The position numbers were made by a program, and so were the translations under genes. A DNA stretch of 64,000 nucleotides from Leucobacter sp. L43 (GTDB taxonomy: Bacteria > Actinomycetota > Actinomycetes > Actinomycetales > Microbacteriaceae), in assembly GCF_016597785.1 (NCBI RefSeq), contig NZ_JAENJG010000001.1, forward strand, positions 930,001 to 994,000, written 5' to 3'. Shown here piece by piece: positions 42,103 to 51,094 of the stretch; within the stretch, counting starts at the first letter, position 1, and every line of letters begins with the position of its first letter. The notes below the pieces were generated by a model. That model worked only from the letters and a program-made list of their open reading frames with translations. It made no database searches and was not told the DNA's origin.

Positions 42103-44010
42103 CTAGTGCCCTCGCCCCGGCCACCGCCAACCCGATCGACGTTCGGGCTTCGGCTCCTCCGCCGCGTCGTCGCTGGGCGTCGCCTCCGCGTCCCACGAAT
42201 AGGCCCGCACGAGTGTCGCCTCGTCGATCAGCTCGTCGGAATCGCGACGGGCGTCGGGTCGTGACTCCGCCTCGCCCTCGTCCGAGGCATCATCGACTGT
42301 CGGCTCGTCGGAGCCGGAACGCAGCGGTTCGGCCGGCACGAAGGCCTCGGTATCGAACGCCTCGGTATCGAACGCCTCCGTGTCGAACGTCTCGGTGTCG
42401 AACGTCTCGGTGCCGAACTCTTGACCGTCGCTCGCCTCGGCACGGGTCGGCTCAGTGCCGAATGCTTCGGCGTCGAAGGCCGCAGTGTCGAACGCGTCGG
42501 TTTCGTCACCTGCGGTACGCATCGCGTCGATCTCGTGCATGTCGGCGGTCGCGTCTTCGACAGCGCGCCGTCCTCTGGCGGCATTTCGATCCGCGGCCAG
42601 GACGAGTGCCTCGTCGACCGCCGTCTCGAAGTCGACGTCGTCGCTGTCGCCACCGGCGTCGGCACCGGCACCGACGCCGGCACCGACGCCGGCACCGGGA
42701 GCAGGGTCTGCGGCTGCTGCTCGGCCAGGCAGCAGACCGCCCGACGCAACCGCTGCGGGAACGACGGATGGCAGCGCGGCGCGGAACTTCGCCGCGTCGA
42801 AGCGTCCCGCGATGACGCCGATGAGCAGGCCCCCGCCCACCTCGAGCGCGATGAGCCCCCCTGTGAGCCAGGGGTCGGGGCCGTTCGACGCGAGGCGATC
42901 CGGCCCCATCGACCCGCGCGCAAGGGCGCTCAGGCCGGCGACGGAGAGTCCTGACAGCACCGCGGCGAGCACCGTGATCGACACGGCGGCCGGCCACGAG
43001 GCCCGGCGCATCCCGGGTCGGCGCGCGAAGAGCACGCCGAGAGCGAGCGCGGCGATGACCAGTACTCCCGGGGCCAGCGCCCCGCGCTCACCCCAACCGT
43101 CGGGAAGCACGCCGAGCATGGGCAAGGCTGGGAGCGGGCCGAGCAGCGTTTCGAATGGGGTGACCGAGCTTCCGGCGCCGATCTCGAAGCCGGCTCCCGA
43201 CATCCACGCGAGGCTCCACACGATCGCCAGCGGCACGAGCGCCAGTTGCGCGAGGAACAATGTGAGCGACCCGATGGGATCGAGCTGCAGACTCTGCGCC
43301 AGCGCCGTGACATCGGCATAGCCGACCGCCACAGCGACGGCGAAGCCCAGCGCGGCGATACCGAGCATCAGCGCGAACGCTGCCGCCGCGAGACGAAACA
43401 TCTCGGCCGCACGGCTCGGCAATGCTGCTCCGAACCGGACCCCCATGTATTCGAGCCCGCGCAACGCGATCCTCACGCCCGACTCCCACCACGGGTGCCC
43501 GTCGCGCCCGGCACGCACCAGGAACGCCGCGCACGACGCGGCACCGTACACGGCGGCGGCGCTGAGCGCTGCCTGGACCGCTGAGCCTTCGATCAGGGGC
43601 GCGGCGAGTGCCGCTGCGGCGAGGGCGACGGCCCCGAATCCGACGGCGCCGCCGAGCACGCCCATGGCGCCGACCCCGCCACGGCCGGCGAACCGCCATC
43701 CCGCGCGCAGTGCGAGCAGCACCGAGATGAGCGTGATGCCGAGAGGAACGAGCGACAGGGTGAAGCTGAACGCTTCCGGCGCGAGCCCCAGGCCGAGCGC
43801 CGTCTCCGCTGACAGCGAGAAGTGCAGCGGCACGAAGTGCGCCAGCAGCCAGATGCCCGTCACGTCGGCCGCGACCGACGCCGGTTCGGCCGCGAGGCCG
43901 AAGGTGATGACCCAGACCAGCACTGCGGGAACCGCGACGACGGCGATTCCGGCGAGCGCCACGGCGACCGCCTCGATTGCGGCGATCACCGCGGTCACCA
44001 AAGATCTCAT
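42103..44010 (-). CDS. DUF6350 multi-pass membrane protein
   Basis: A 635-residue protein. Residues 1-430 contain about ten hydrophobic segments; the remaining 200 residues are acidic and disordered. The disordered part has a GAGVGAGVGAGADAG run and pentapeptide repeats of the form F-D-T-E-A/T (about residues 530-560). This family is usually found between purN/purH and sucCD in Actinobacteria; its function is not known, though a cell-envelope role is often suggested by its topology. Here it is separated from purN by about 8 kb of transport genes. Confidence 0.8.
   Translation of the reverse strand: MRSLVTAVIAAIEAVAVALAGIAVVAVPAVLVWVITFGLAAEPASVAADVTGIWLLAHFVPLHFSLSAETALGLGLAPEAFSFTLSLVPLGITLISVLLALRAGWRFAGRGGVGAMGVLGGAVGFGAVALAAAALAAPLIEGSAVQAALSAAAVYGAASCAAFLVRAGRDGHPWWESGVRIALRGLEYMGVRFGAALPSRAAEMFRLAAAAFALMLGIAALGFAVAVAVGYADVTALAQSLQLDPIGSLTLFLAQLALVPLAIVWSLAWMSGAGFEIGAGSSVTPFETLLGPLPALPMLGVLPDGWGERGALAPGVLVIAALALGVLFARRPGMRRASWPAAVSITVLAAVLSGLSVAGLSALARGSMGPDRLASNGPDPWLTGGLIALEVGGGLLIGVIAGRFDAAKFRAALPSVVPAAVASGGLLPGRAAAADPAPGAGVGAGVGAGADAGGDSDDVDFETAVDEALVLAADRNAARGRRAVEDATADMHEIDAMRTAGDETDAFDTAAFDAEAFGTEPTRAEASDGQEFGTETFDTETFDTEAFDTEAFDTEAFVPAEPLRSGSDEPTVDDASDEGEAESRPDARRDSDELIDEATLVRAYSWDAEATPSDDAAEEPKPERRSGWRWPGRGH
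42339..42420 (-). repeat. 15-bp in-frame tandem repeat in DUF6350 gene
   Basis: About five and a half copies of a 15-bp unit of the form GAACGCCTCGGTATC, each encoding F-D/G-T-E-A/T on the minus strand. Decayed copies continue to about 42500. The unit length keeps the frame, so copy number can change without a frameshift. Confidence 0.85.
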
Positions 44011-44110
44011 TGCCAGAATCTTACTCCGAGCGGTGCCCCGGATTCCCTGGTCCCACTGCCGTAGGGTGAGGGGTCAGCTCTCGAATCGCGCACGGGAAGG
44101 CCGGGCACTC

Positions 44111-45100
44111 ATGCCGCACGCTCCGCTCCAACGCTCCGCCGACGCACCGCAGGGGCGGGTCGTGATCACCGGAGCGGGCGGCTTCATGGGCCGATATCTC
44201 GCGGACCGGTACCGAGATGCCGGGCGCGACGTCATCACGGTGGGTCGGTCCGGATTGAACGTCAGCTGGAACGACGCCGCTGCACTCCGCGACGCAGTGG
44301 ACGGCGCGTCGCTCGTCGTCGGCCTGGCGGGCAAGAGCGTGAACTGCCGCTACACGGCTGCGAACCGCGCCGAGATCATGCGATCCCGCGTCGTCACCAC
44401 GCAACGGCTCTCGCGGGCCATCGCTTCGGCCGCCGACCCTCCGCCGGTCTGGTTGAACGCCTCCACGGCGACCATCTACCGGCACGCCGATGACCGCCCC
44501 ATGACCGAGGCCGGCGGCGAGATCGGTTCGGGCTTCTCGGTCGGCGTCGCGCAGGCGTGGGAAGCGGCGCTGATGCGCGATGCACTGCCCCGCACGCGTC
44601 GCGTCGCACTGCGCACCGCGATCGTACTCGGCTCCGGTGGGGTGCTTCCGACGATTCGCGCTTTGGCTCGCCTCGGTATGGGCGGATCGCAACTCGACGG
44701 CCGCTGGCCGGTGACCCGGGCTCGTCGGCTCGCGGGCACTGCGCACCGGTTCGCTGCGCGCGGCGGTTCGCAGATGTTCAGCTGGATCCACATCGAAGAC
44801 GCCGCGCGGGCCCTCGATTTCCTGGAGCAGCATCCAGAGCTCGACGGCGCCGTGAACCTGAGCGCACCGAACCCGGTCGACAACCGCACCTTCATGCGCA
44901 CGGCGCGCAGCGTACTCGGGCTCGCGATCGGCCCGCCGCTGCCCCGCTGGGCGCAGGAGGTCGGTGCGATCGCGATCCGCACCGAGACGGAACTCGTACT
45001 CAAGAGCCGGTGGGTGCTGCCCGAACGATTGGACCGGTCGGGGTTCGCGTTCCAGTACCCCGAGCTCGAGCCCGCGCTGCGTGCGGCGTATCGCAGGTGA
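44111..45100 (+). CDS. TIGR01777-family NAD-dependent epimerase/dehydratase
   Basis: A 329-residue extended SDR. The cofactor motif is VVITGAGGFMGRYLADRY (about 17-34); the YfcH-type landmarks VVGLAGKSVNCRYTAANRAEI and FSWIHIEDAARAL are present, and the C-terminal DUF1731-like part is RWVLPERLDRSGFAFQYPEL. Relatives include cell-division inhibitor SulA homologues of unknown reaction. The ATG follows GGGCACTC with a weak ribosome-binding site. It converges on the Ssu-like operon. Confidence 0.85.
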   Translation: MPHAPLQRSADAPQGRVVITGAGGFMGRYLADRYRDAGRDVITVGRSGLNVSWNDAAALRDAVDGASLVVGLAGKSVNCRYTAANRAEIMRSRVVTTQRLSRAIASAADPPPVWLNASTATIYRHADDRPMTEAGGEIGSGFSVGVAQAWEAALMRDALPRTRRVALRTAIVLGSGGVLPTIRALARLGMGGSQLDGRWPVTRARRLAGTAHRFAARGGSQMFSWIHIEDAARALDFLEQHPELDGAVNLSAPNPVDNRTFMRTARSVLGLAIGPPLPRWAQEVGAIAIRTETELVLKSRWVLPERLDRSGFAFQYPELEPALRAAYRR

Positions 45101-45106
45101 CCGCTG

Positions 45107-45877
45107 CTATTCGGCGCCGTGGATCAGCCCGAGGATGCGGTCTTGCAGTTCCTGGAACTCGACGGTGCGCTCGGACGCCAGGGTGCGCGGCCGCGCGATC
45201 GGCACGTCGACGATCTGCTGCACACGGCCCGGACGCGGACTCATCACGATGACGCGATCGCTCGTCACTACGGCTTCACCGATGTCGTGGGTCACGAGGA
45301 GCACGGTGATGCGGTGCCGTTCCCACACCTCGAGCAGCAGTTCTTGCATGGTGCGGCGCGTGAGAGCGTCGAGCGCCCCGAACGGCTCGTCCATGAGCAG
45401 GATCTCCGGTCCGTAGCTCAGCGAGCGCGCAAGTGCGACGCGCTGCTGCATGCCGCCCGAGAGCTCGACCGGCCGTGCGCGTTCGAAGCCGTCGAGGCCG
45501 ACGAGGCCCAGGAAGTCCCGAGCCCGATCCGCCCGATCCGCCCGGGAGAGGCCCCGCTCGCCGCGCAACGCGAATTCGACGTTCTGCTGCACCGTCAGCC
45601 ACGGCATGAGCGTCGCGTGCTGGAAGACCACACCGCGGTCTCTGCCCGGCCCCGTGATCGGAGCACCGTCCACCTCGAGTGTGCCGGACGTCGGTTCCTC
45701 CAGACCGGCGATGAGCGACAGCAGCGTCGACTTGCCGCAGCCGGAAGCGCCGACGATCGAGACGAATTCGTTCGTTCCGACTTCGAGGTCAACGCCCTCC
45801 AGAGCCGTGACGCTCCCGAATCGCTTCACGATGCCGGCCGCCCGCAGTTTCGGCGACGCGGGGTGCTGAGCGCTCAT
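45107..45877 (-). CDS. nitrate/sulfonate/taurine-type ABC transporter ATPase
   Basis: A 256-residue SsuB/TauB-like ATPase. Walker A GASGCGKST (about 44-52), the family-typical VFQHATLMPWLTVQQNV, signature LSGGMQQRVALARSL and Walker B ILLMDEPFGALD. ATGA overlap with the permease gene. Cargo in this family ranges over sulfonates, taurine, nitrate, cyanate, riboflavin and thiamine precursors, so the substrate is open. Confidence 0.9.
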   Translation of the reverse strand: MSAQHPASPKLRAAGIVKRFGSVTALEGVDLEVGTNEFVSIVGASGCGKSTLLSLIAGLEEPTSGTLEVDGAPITGPGRDRGVVFQHATLMPWLTVQQNVEFALRGERGLSRADRADRARDFLGLVGLDGFERARPVELSGGMQQRVALARSLSYGPEILLMDEPFGALDALTRRTMQELLLEVWERHRITVLLVTHDIGEAVVTSDRVIVMSPRPGRVQQIVDVPIARPRTLASERTVEFQELQDRILGLIHGAE

Positions 45878-46698
45878 GGGCGACCCTCCTGATACGCGAA
45901 CATGCGCCGACCGGCCGCGCGCATGGCCTGATCGAGAATCAGCCCGAGCACACCGAGCACGAACACGTACCCGATGATCAGGTCGGTCTCGAAGAATCGC
46001 TGCGCCACCGTGATGCGGTAGCCCATGCCACTTGAAGCGGCGACGAGCTCTGCGACGACGAGCCAGGTCCAGGCCCACCCGAGCGTGATTCTCAGCGCGT
46101 CCCAGATGCGCGGCATCGCCGACGGCACGACGATCCGCACCAGCAGTTGCCCCCAGCTCAGCCCGAGGGTCTCCCCCAGACTCACCAGCGTCCGCGGGGT
46201 GCGCCGCACCGCGTCGGCCACCATGAGCACCTGCTGGAAGAAGGTGCCCATCCAGATGATCAAGAACTTCTGATTCTCGTCGATGCCGACCCAGACGATC
46301 GTGAGTGGAACGAATGCGACGACCGGCATGTACCGGATGAAATCCATGAGCGGCTCGAGCGCGGCTTCCACCCGGGCGTTCACACCCATGAGCGTGCCGA
46401 CCGGGATCGCCATGACGGTCGCGATCACGAAGCCCATGAGAATGCGGAAGGAGCTGACCCCGACGTCGCTCCACAGCTCGCCGTTCGCAACCTGCCGGCC
46501 GAGAGCCTCGAGCACCGCGCCGGGGCCAGGAAGGAACATCGGGTCCGCGAGACCCGTCGCGCCGGCCGCCCACCACACGGCGATGAGCAGCACGAACGTC
46601 GTGCTCGCGATCGCGAGGTACGCCGGGCGCCCGATCGGTCGTCCGATACGCGCACGCCGACGCCGCAGCGCCGGAACGGTGTTCACGGGTCCCGCCAT
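45874..46698 (-). CDS. nitrate/sulfonate/taurine-type ABC transporter permease
   Basis: A 274-residue SsuC/TauC-like permease with six likely membrane segments and the EAA loop LVSLGETLGLSWGQLLVRIVVPSAMPRIWDAL (key residues Glu, Gly, Pro). The ending GLILDQAMRAAGRRMFAYQEG is typical. 9 bp after the binding-protein gene. Confidence 0.9.
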   Translation of the reverse strand: MAGPVNTVPALRRRRARIGRPIGRPAYLAIASTTFVLLIAVWWAAGATGLADPMFLPGPGAVLEALGRQVANGELWSDVGVSSFRILMGFVIATVMAIPVGTLMGVNARVEAALEPLMDFIRYMPVVAFVPLTIVWVGIDENQKFLIIWMGTFFQQVLMVADAVRRTPRTLVSLGETLGLSWGQLLVRIVVPSAMPRIWDALRITLGWAWTWLVVAELVAASSGMGYRITVAQRFFETDLIIGYVFVLGVLGLILDQAMRAAGRRMFAYQEGRP

Positions 46699-46707
46699 GA
46701 TTGCCGG

Positions 46708-47706
46708 TTACTCCCCGAGGAACTCGGCGCGGATCGCGCTCGTCGCGTCGACATCGCCCGAGATCAACCCGATGCGCTGCGCCACCTCGGCGAGAGCCGG
46801 CAGCGTCTCGTCGGCGTAGTCGCCCGAGAGCTGATCGCGGTTCTCGGCGAGCGAGTAGTAGTGCACGCCGGCGAAGGCGGTTTCAAGATCGGCAGGGTCG
46901 GAGCCCACCCCTGCGGCGATGATGCCCTGCGCGGCCTCGGTGTCGCTCTCGTAGTACGCGACGGAATCGTCCCACGCGGCGAGCACGTCGCGCACCTCGT
47001 CCGGACGCTCGTCGAGCACGTCGTTGCGCACGACCAGCACGTCCGTGATGAGCCCGGGGAACTCTCCGGCGGTCACCACGGCTTCGGCTCCGGCCTCCGA
47101 GCCGAGCGCCTCGCTGATGTAAGGCTCGTACGTCACCCCGGCGTCCACGCGGCCGGCGAGCAGCATGGGCGTCACCTTGTCAGCAGACGACTCGACGACC
47201 TCGATGTCGTCGAAGTCGAGGCCGGCCTCCTCGAGCGCTTCGGCGATCAGGATCTCGCTCGTGGCGCCCTTCTCGAACGCCACCGTCTTGCCCTTGAGCC
47301 CCGCCACATCATCGATGCCCGAAGTGCTCAAGATCGCGTCGGCTTCAGTGGCCGAGTCGAGCATGAGCACGATCGAGACGTCCACGCCCTCCTCGATGAA
47401 CTGCAGTGCGGCCTGAGCGCCCACGTTCGCCATGTCGAGGCGATCGGCGGCGAGCGCGGCGTTCACGTCGGAGTCGGCGTTGAAGCTCGACAGCTGCACG
47501 TCGACTCCGCGGTCCTCGAAGAAGCCCTGGTCCTCGGCGACGTACCACTGCCCGTATCCGAGCCAGGGCTGCGTGCCCATGCGCAGCGCCTCGCCGGACG
47601 CTTCGTCGGTCGAGCCGCCCGACTGCGTCGAGCAGCCCGTGAGTGCGAGGGCGATCGCTGCCGTTGCGGCGGCGGTGAGGGAGAGCGTGCGGATGAGGCG
47701 GGTCAC
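46708..47706 (-). CDS. nitrate/sulfonate/taurine-type substrate-binding lipoprotein
   Basis: A 332-residue lipoprotein; lipobox LTGC with Cys25, then a Ser/Gly linker. The mature part QPWLGYGQWYVAEDQGFF and the AALAADRLDMANVGAQAAL segment fit the NMT1/THI5-like/SsuA fold. GTG at 47706 is chosen as start because GAAAGGA lies upstream and the signal peptide begins there. No sulfonate monooxygenase or other enzyme gene accompanies the transporter. Confidence 0.88.
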   Translation of the reverse strand: MTRLIRTLSLTAAATAAIALALTGCSTQSGGSTDEASGEALRMGTQPWLGYGQWYVAEDQGFFEDRGVDVQLSSFNADSDVNAALAADRLDMANVGAQAALQFIEEGVDVSIVLMLDSATEADAILSTSGIDDVAGLKGKTVAFEKGATSEILIAEALEEAGLDFDDIEVVESSADKVTPMLLAGRVDAGVTYEPYISEALGSEAGAEAVVTAGEFPGLITDVLVVRNDVLDERPDEVRDVLAAWDDSVAYYESDTEAAQGIIAAGVGSDPADLETAFAGVHYYSLAENRDQLSGDYADETLPALAEVAQRIGLISGDVDATSAIRAEFLGE

Positions 47707-47820
47707 GGCGGTCCTTTCGAAGTGGCGCGGCCGGGGGGCGCGCGGAGGCGCGACTTCGCGCACAACCTCTCCAGTTTACGGGAGACTGCGCGGATTCGTC
47801 CCGTGCTCCTTCCGAACGCG

Positions 47821-47854
47821 AGCGGGGCGGCCTCCCGAAGGAGACCGCCCCGCT
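47821..47854 (-). terminator. terminator-like hairpin after sucD
   Basis: AGCGGGGCGGCCTCC pairs with GGAGACCGCCCCGCT (one mismatch) around a CGAA loop. It lies 22 bp past the sucD stop on the minus strand and upstream of the Ssu-like genes. No clear T tract is seen. Confidence 0.7.
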
Positions 47855-47875
47855 CTGGCAGAGATGCGCCGGTGC

Positions 47876-48778
47876 TTACAGTGCGTTGAACGCCTCGCGC
47901 AGCAGGTTCGCCGTTTCAGTCGGCGTCTTGCCCACCTTCACGCCTGCAGCCTCGAGGGCCTCCTTCTTCGCCTGCGCCGTTCCGGCCGAACCGGAGACGA
48001 TCGCACCTGCGTGGCCCATCGTCTTCCCCTCGGGAGCCGTGAACCCGGCGACATAGCCGACGACGGGCTTCGTCACGTTCGCCTTGATGTAGTCGGCGGC
48101 GCGCTCCTCGGCGTCGCCGCCGATCTCGCCGATCATCACGATGGCGCGGGTTTCGGGGTCGGCCTCGAACGCGGCGAGCGCGTCGATGTGCGTCGTACCG
48201 ATCACCGGGTCCCCGCCGATACCGATAGCCGTCGAGAAGCCCAGGTCGCGCAGCTCGTACATCATCTGGTACGTCAGTGTTCCCGACTTCGAGACGAGGC
48301 CGATCGGGCCCTTGCCGGTGATCGTGGCCGGCGTGATGCCTGCGAGCGCCTCGCCCGGGGTGATGATGCCGGGGCAGTTCGGGCCGATGATGCGCGTCTC
48401 GTTGCCGGTCGCCTGGGCGTGCGCCCACAGCTCGGCCGAGTCCTTCACCGGCACGCCCTCAGTAATGATGACGAGCAGGCCGATTCGGGCGTCGATGGCC
48501 TCGATGGCGGCGTCCTTGGTGAAGGCCGGCGGCACGAACGCCACCGATACGTTCGCCCCGGTGGCCTCCATCGCCTCGGCGACCGAGGCGAAGACGGGAA
48601 GCTCGACGGTTGCCCCGTCGGCGTCGACGTGCGAGACGGTGGTGCCGGCCTTGCGGGCATTCACTCCCCCGACGACGTTCGTCCCGGCGGCGAGCATGCG
48701 CGCGGTGTGCTTGGTGCCCTCGCCGCCGGTGATGCCCTGGACGATGACCTTGGAATCCTTGTTCAGGAAGATCGACAT
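47876..48778 (-). CDS. sucD: succinyl-CoA synthetase alpha subunit
   Basis: A 300-residue SucD. CoA-binding [15 protein letters not shown] (about 15-29), [14 protein letters not shown], and the phospho-His site in [18 protein letters not shown]. The usual GRRMGHAGA of other SucD is KTMGHAGA here. It makes ATP or GTP and succinate from succinyl-CoA in the TCA cycle. 30 bp after sucC; AGGAGAACCACC precedes the start. It links with the KGSADH routes, which deliver 2-oxoglutarate to the same cycle. Confidence 0.96.
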   Translation of the reverse strand: MSIFLNKDSKVIVQGITGGEGTKHTARMLAAGTNVVGGVNARKAGTTVSHVDADGATVELPVFASVAEAMEATGANVSVAFVPPAFTKDAAIEAIDARIGLLVIITEGVPVKDSAELWAHAQATGNETRIIGPNCPGIITPGEALAGITPATITGKGPIGLVSKSGTLTYQMMYELRDLGFSTAIGIGGDPVIGTTHIDALAAFEADPETRAIVMIGEIGGDAEERAADYIKANVTKPVVGYVAGFTAPEGKTMGHAGAIVSGSAGTAQAKKEALEAAGVKVGKTPTETANLLREAFNAL

Positions 48779-48808
48779 GGTGGTTCTCCTACAGTCTTTC
48801 GTCTCGGC

Positions 48809-49975
48809 TCAGCGGGCGTTCGCGAGTTCGGCGGCCTTGTCGGCGCCCTCGTCCATCGTGGCGGCCTGCGTCACGAGCGGGTGGGCAGCCTCGTTGAGAA
48901 TCGCGCGGCCCTCTTCGACGTTGTTGCCGTCGAGACGCACGACGAGCGGCTTGTTGGCGGCGTCGCCGAGCTTCTTCAGCGCGCCGACGATGCCGTTGGC
49001 GACCGCATCGCAGGCGGTGATTCCGCCGAATACGTTGACGAACACCGACTTCACCTGCGGATCGCCGAGGATCACGTCGAGTCCCGCCGCCATGACCTCT
49101 GCAGACGCGCCGCCGCCGATGTCGAGGAAGTTGGCGGGCTTCACGCCGCCGTGGTTCTCGCCCGCGTAGGCGACGACGTCGAGCGTCGACATGACGAGCC
49201 CGGCGCCGTTGCCGATGACCCCGACCTCGCCGTCGAGCTTCACATAGTTCAGGTCCTGCGCCTTGGCCTTCGCCTCGAGCGGATCCTCGGTCGACTTGTC
49301 GGCGAGCTCAGCGTGCTGCGGCTGACGGAAGTCGGCGTTCTCGTCGAGGGATACCTTGCCGTCGAGGGCGATGACGTCGCCGGCGCCGGTGAGCACGAGC
49401 GGGTTCACCTCGACGAGCGTGGCGTCTTCGCCGACGTACACCTCGTAGAGCTTCTGGAAGACGGGAACCACCTTCGGGATGAGCTCCTCGGGGAACTTCG
49501 CGGCCCGGGCGATCTCCTCCGCCTTCGCAGCGTCGATGCCCACGATCGGGTCGACGGCGATGCGCGCGAGCGCTTCGGGCTTCTCCACCGCGAGCAGTTC
49601 GATCTCGACGCCGCCCTCGACCGAGGCGAGCGACAGGTACGAGCGGTTGGCACGATCGAGCAGCACGGAGAAGTAGAACTCCTGCGCGATGTCAGCGCCC
49701 GCGGCGACCATGACGCGCTCGACGACGTGTCCCTTGATGTCGAGTCCGAGAATCGACTGCGCCGCCTCGAACGCCTCATCGGGGGTCTTCGCGACCTTCA
49801 CGCCGCCGGCCTTGCCGCGGCCTCCGGTCTTCACCTGCGCCTTCACGACGACGACGCCGCCGAGCTTCTCGGCAGCCGCGCGCACCTCTTCCGGGGTGTC
49901 GGCGACGATGCCGGCCAGTACCGGCACCTCGTATCGTTCGAATAGATCTCGTGCCTGGTACTCGTACAGATCCAC
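48809..49975 (-). CDS. sucC: succinyl-CoA synthetase beta subunit
   Basis: A 388-residue SucC. N-terminal [22 protein letters not shown]-grasp segment [21 protein letters not shown] and the C-terminal [18 protein letters not shown]. First gene of sucCD; with SucD forms the TCA-cycle enzyme in the cytosol. Confidence 0.96.
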   Translation of the reverse strand: MDLYEYQARDLFERYEVPVLAGIVADTPEEVRAAAEKLGGVVVVKAQVKTGGRGKAGGVKVAKTPDEAFEAAQSILGLDIKGHVVERVMVAAGADIAQEFYFSVLLDRANRSYLSLASVEGGVEIELLAVEKPEALARIAVDPIVGIDAAKAEEIARAAKFPEELIPKVVPVFQKLYEVYVGEDATLVEVNPLVLTGAGDVIALDGKVSLDENADFRQPQHAELADKSTEDPLEAKAKAQDLNYVKLDGEVGVIGNGAGLVMSTLDVVAYAGENHGGVKPANFLDIGGGASAEVMAAGLDVILGDPQVKSVFVNVFGGITACDAVANGIVGALKKLGDAANKPLVVRLDGNNVEEGRAILNEAAHPLVTQAATMDEGADKAAELANAR

Positions 49976-50059
49976 GTACTGTCCTTTGCTTGGGAGTCGG
50001 GGTGATCCGAGGCAGAAAAATGTCTCGATGTCGAGGTAACTCGACCGGTGCTCAGCCTA

Positions 50060-51094
50060 TCATCGCGTGATGGGCGTCCCTCGACCGCCTCCCGGCTTCG
50101 CGCGATACAGCTCGGCGTCCGCCCGCGCGAGCACCGCGTCGAGCGGTTCGCCCGCGCGGGCCGTCGCGATCCCCCACGACCATGAGAAATCGGAGTCCGT
50201 CCGGAGCCTCCCGAGCTGCTCCTCCACTGCGGCTGCGTCGCCGCGGAAGACCAGCGCGAACTCGTCCCCGCCCAGCCGCGCGACGAGCCCGCCTCGACGC
50301 GCGGTGGTGCCGCGGCGGCCCACCAGCTCGTTCCACGCATCCACGCTCGCCGAGAGCGCGGTATCGCCGGCCAGATGCCCACCGGCATCGTTCACACCCT
50401 TGAAATCGTCGAAGTCGAGCATGGCGACGGTGACGGGTTCGCCGCTGCGGGCCGCTCGGCGCCGCACGACCCCGGCGAGTTGCTGCAGCCCGCGACGATT
50501 CAGCGCCCCGGTCAGGGAATCGAGTCGCGCCTCCTTGCGCAATTGACGCTGCACGGTTCTCGCCCCTTCGAAGCAGAACAGCGCGACGAGGATCGCGTAG
50601 CCGACCATCATCCTGGGGTCGGATACGCCGTTTCCGAGGTCGGGGTTGAGGTGCAGGATGAACAGGAGGCGCACGACACCGAGCCCGATGAGGGCGCGAC
50701 CGAGCAGCGCAGGGTAGAACCACCCGATGTACAGCGCGATGAGCGGAAGCTCGAGGAGAGCGTTGATCTCGGCGTGCACATGGATCGAGGCGAGGAGGAA
50801 GTAGGTCGACAACGACTCGATGCCGGCGAACATGACGAGCCCGGCCCAGAGCGGGTACCGGCGCCCGAGCACCAGCGGCAGCACGGTGGCCACGATGTAG
50901 AAGGTGAGCCACAGCGAGACTGCAGATCGGTTGAGGTGCGGGTGGGGCAGGAGGAGATCGAAGACGAAGACGGTTGCGAGCAGCAGCGGGACGGCTGCGC
51001 TCATGTACGAGAACGGCGTCTGCCTGCGGTCGAAGCGCTCCCACGCGTCGCGCACGACAGCTCTCGCGCTCACGCGGGGCCGGCGGCTATCCAT
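50060..51094 (-). CDS. membrane GGDEF protein, probable diguanylate cyclase
   Basis: A 344-residue protein. Six or so hydrophobic segments (about 30-175) precede a GGDEF domain: MLDFDDFKGVNDAGGHLAGD and RLGGDEFALVF, ending RADAELYRAKPGGG. All active-site residues are present, so c-di-GMP synthesis is expected. The inhibitory I-site (RxxD five residues before GGDEF) is absent (RRGG there). It is the downstream member of an overlapping pair with 51087-52046, and a paralogue of it. Confidence 0.88.
   Translation of the reverse strand: MDSRRPRVSARAVVRDAWERFDRRQTPFSYMSAAVPLLLATVFVFDLLLPHPHLNRSAVSLWLTFYIVATVLPLVLGRRYPLWAGLVMFAGIESLSTYFLLASIHVHAEINALLELPLIALYIGWFYPALLGRALIGLGVVRLLFILHLNPDLGNGVSDPRMMVGYAILVALFCFEGARTVQRQLRKEARLDSLTGALNRRGLQQLAGVVRRRAARSGEPVTVAMLDFDDFKGVNDAGGHLAGDTALSASVDAWNELVGRRGTTARRGGLVARLGGDEFALVFRGDAAAVEEQLGRLRTDSDFSWSWGIATARAGEPLDAVLARADAELYRAKPGGGRGTPITR

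Noticed and set aside
42339-42420. Possible CRISPR or intergenic satellite
   Set aside because: The 15-bp period is in frame within the DUF6350 gene and gives a regular pentapeptide.
43445-44110. A 222-codon N-terminal extension of the TIGR01777 epimerase
   Set aside because: The extension lies opposite the DUF6350 gene; the family fold starts just after ATG 44111.
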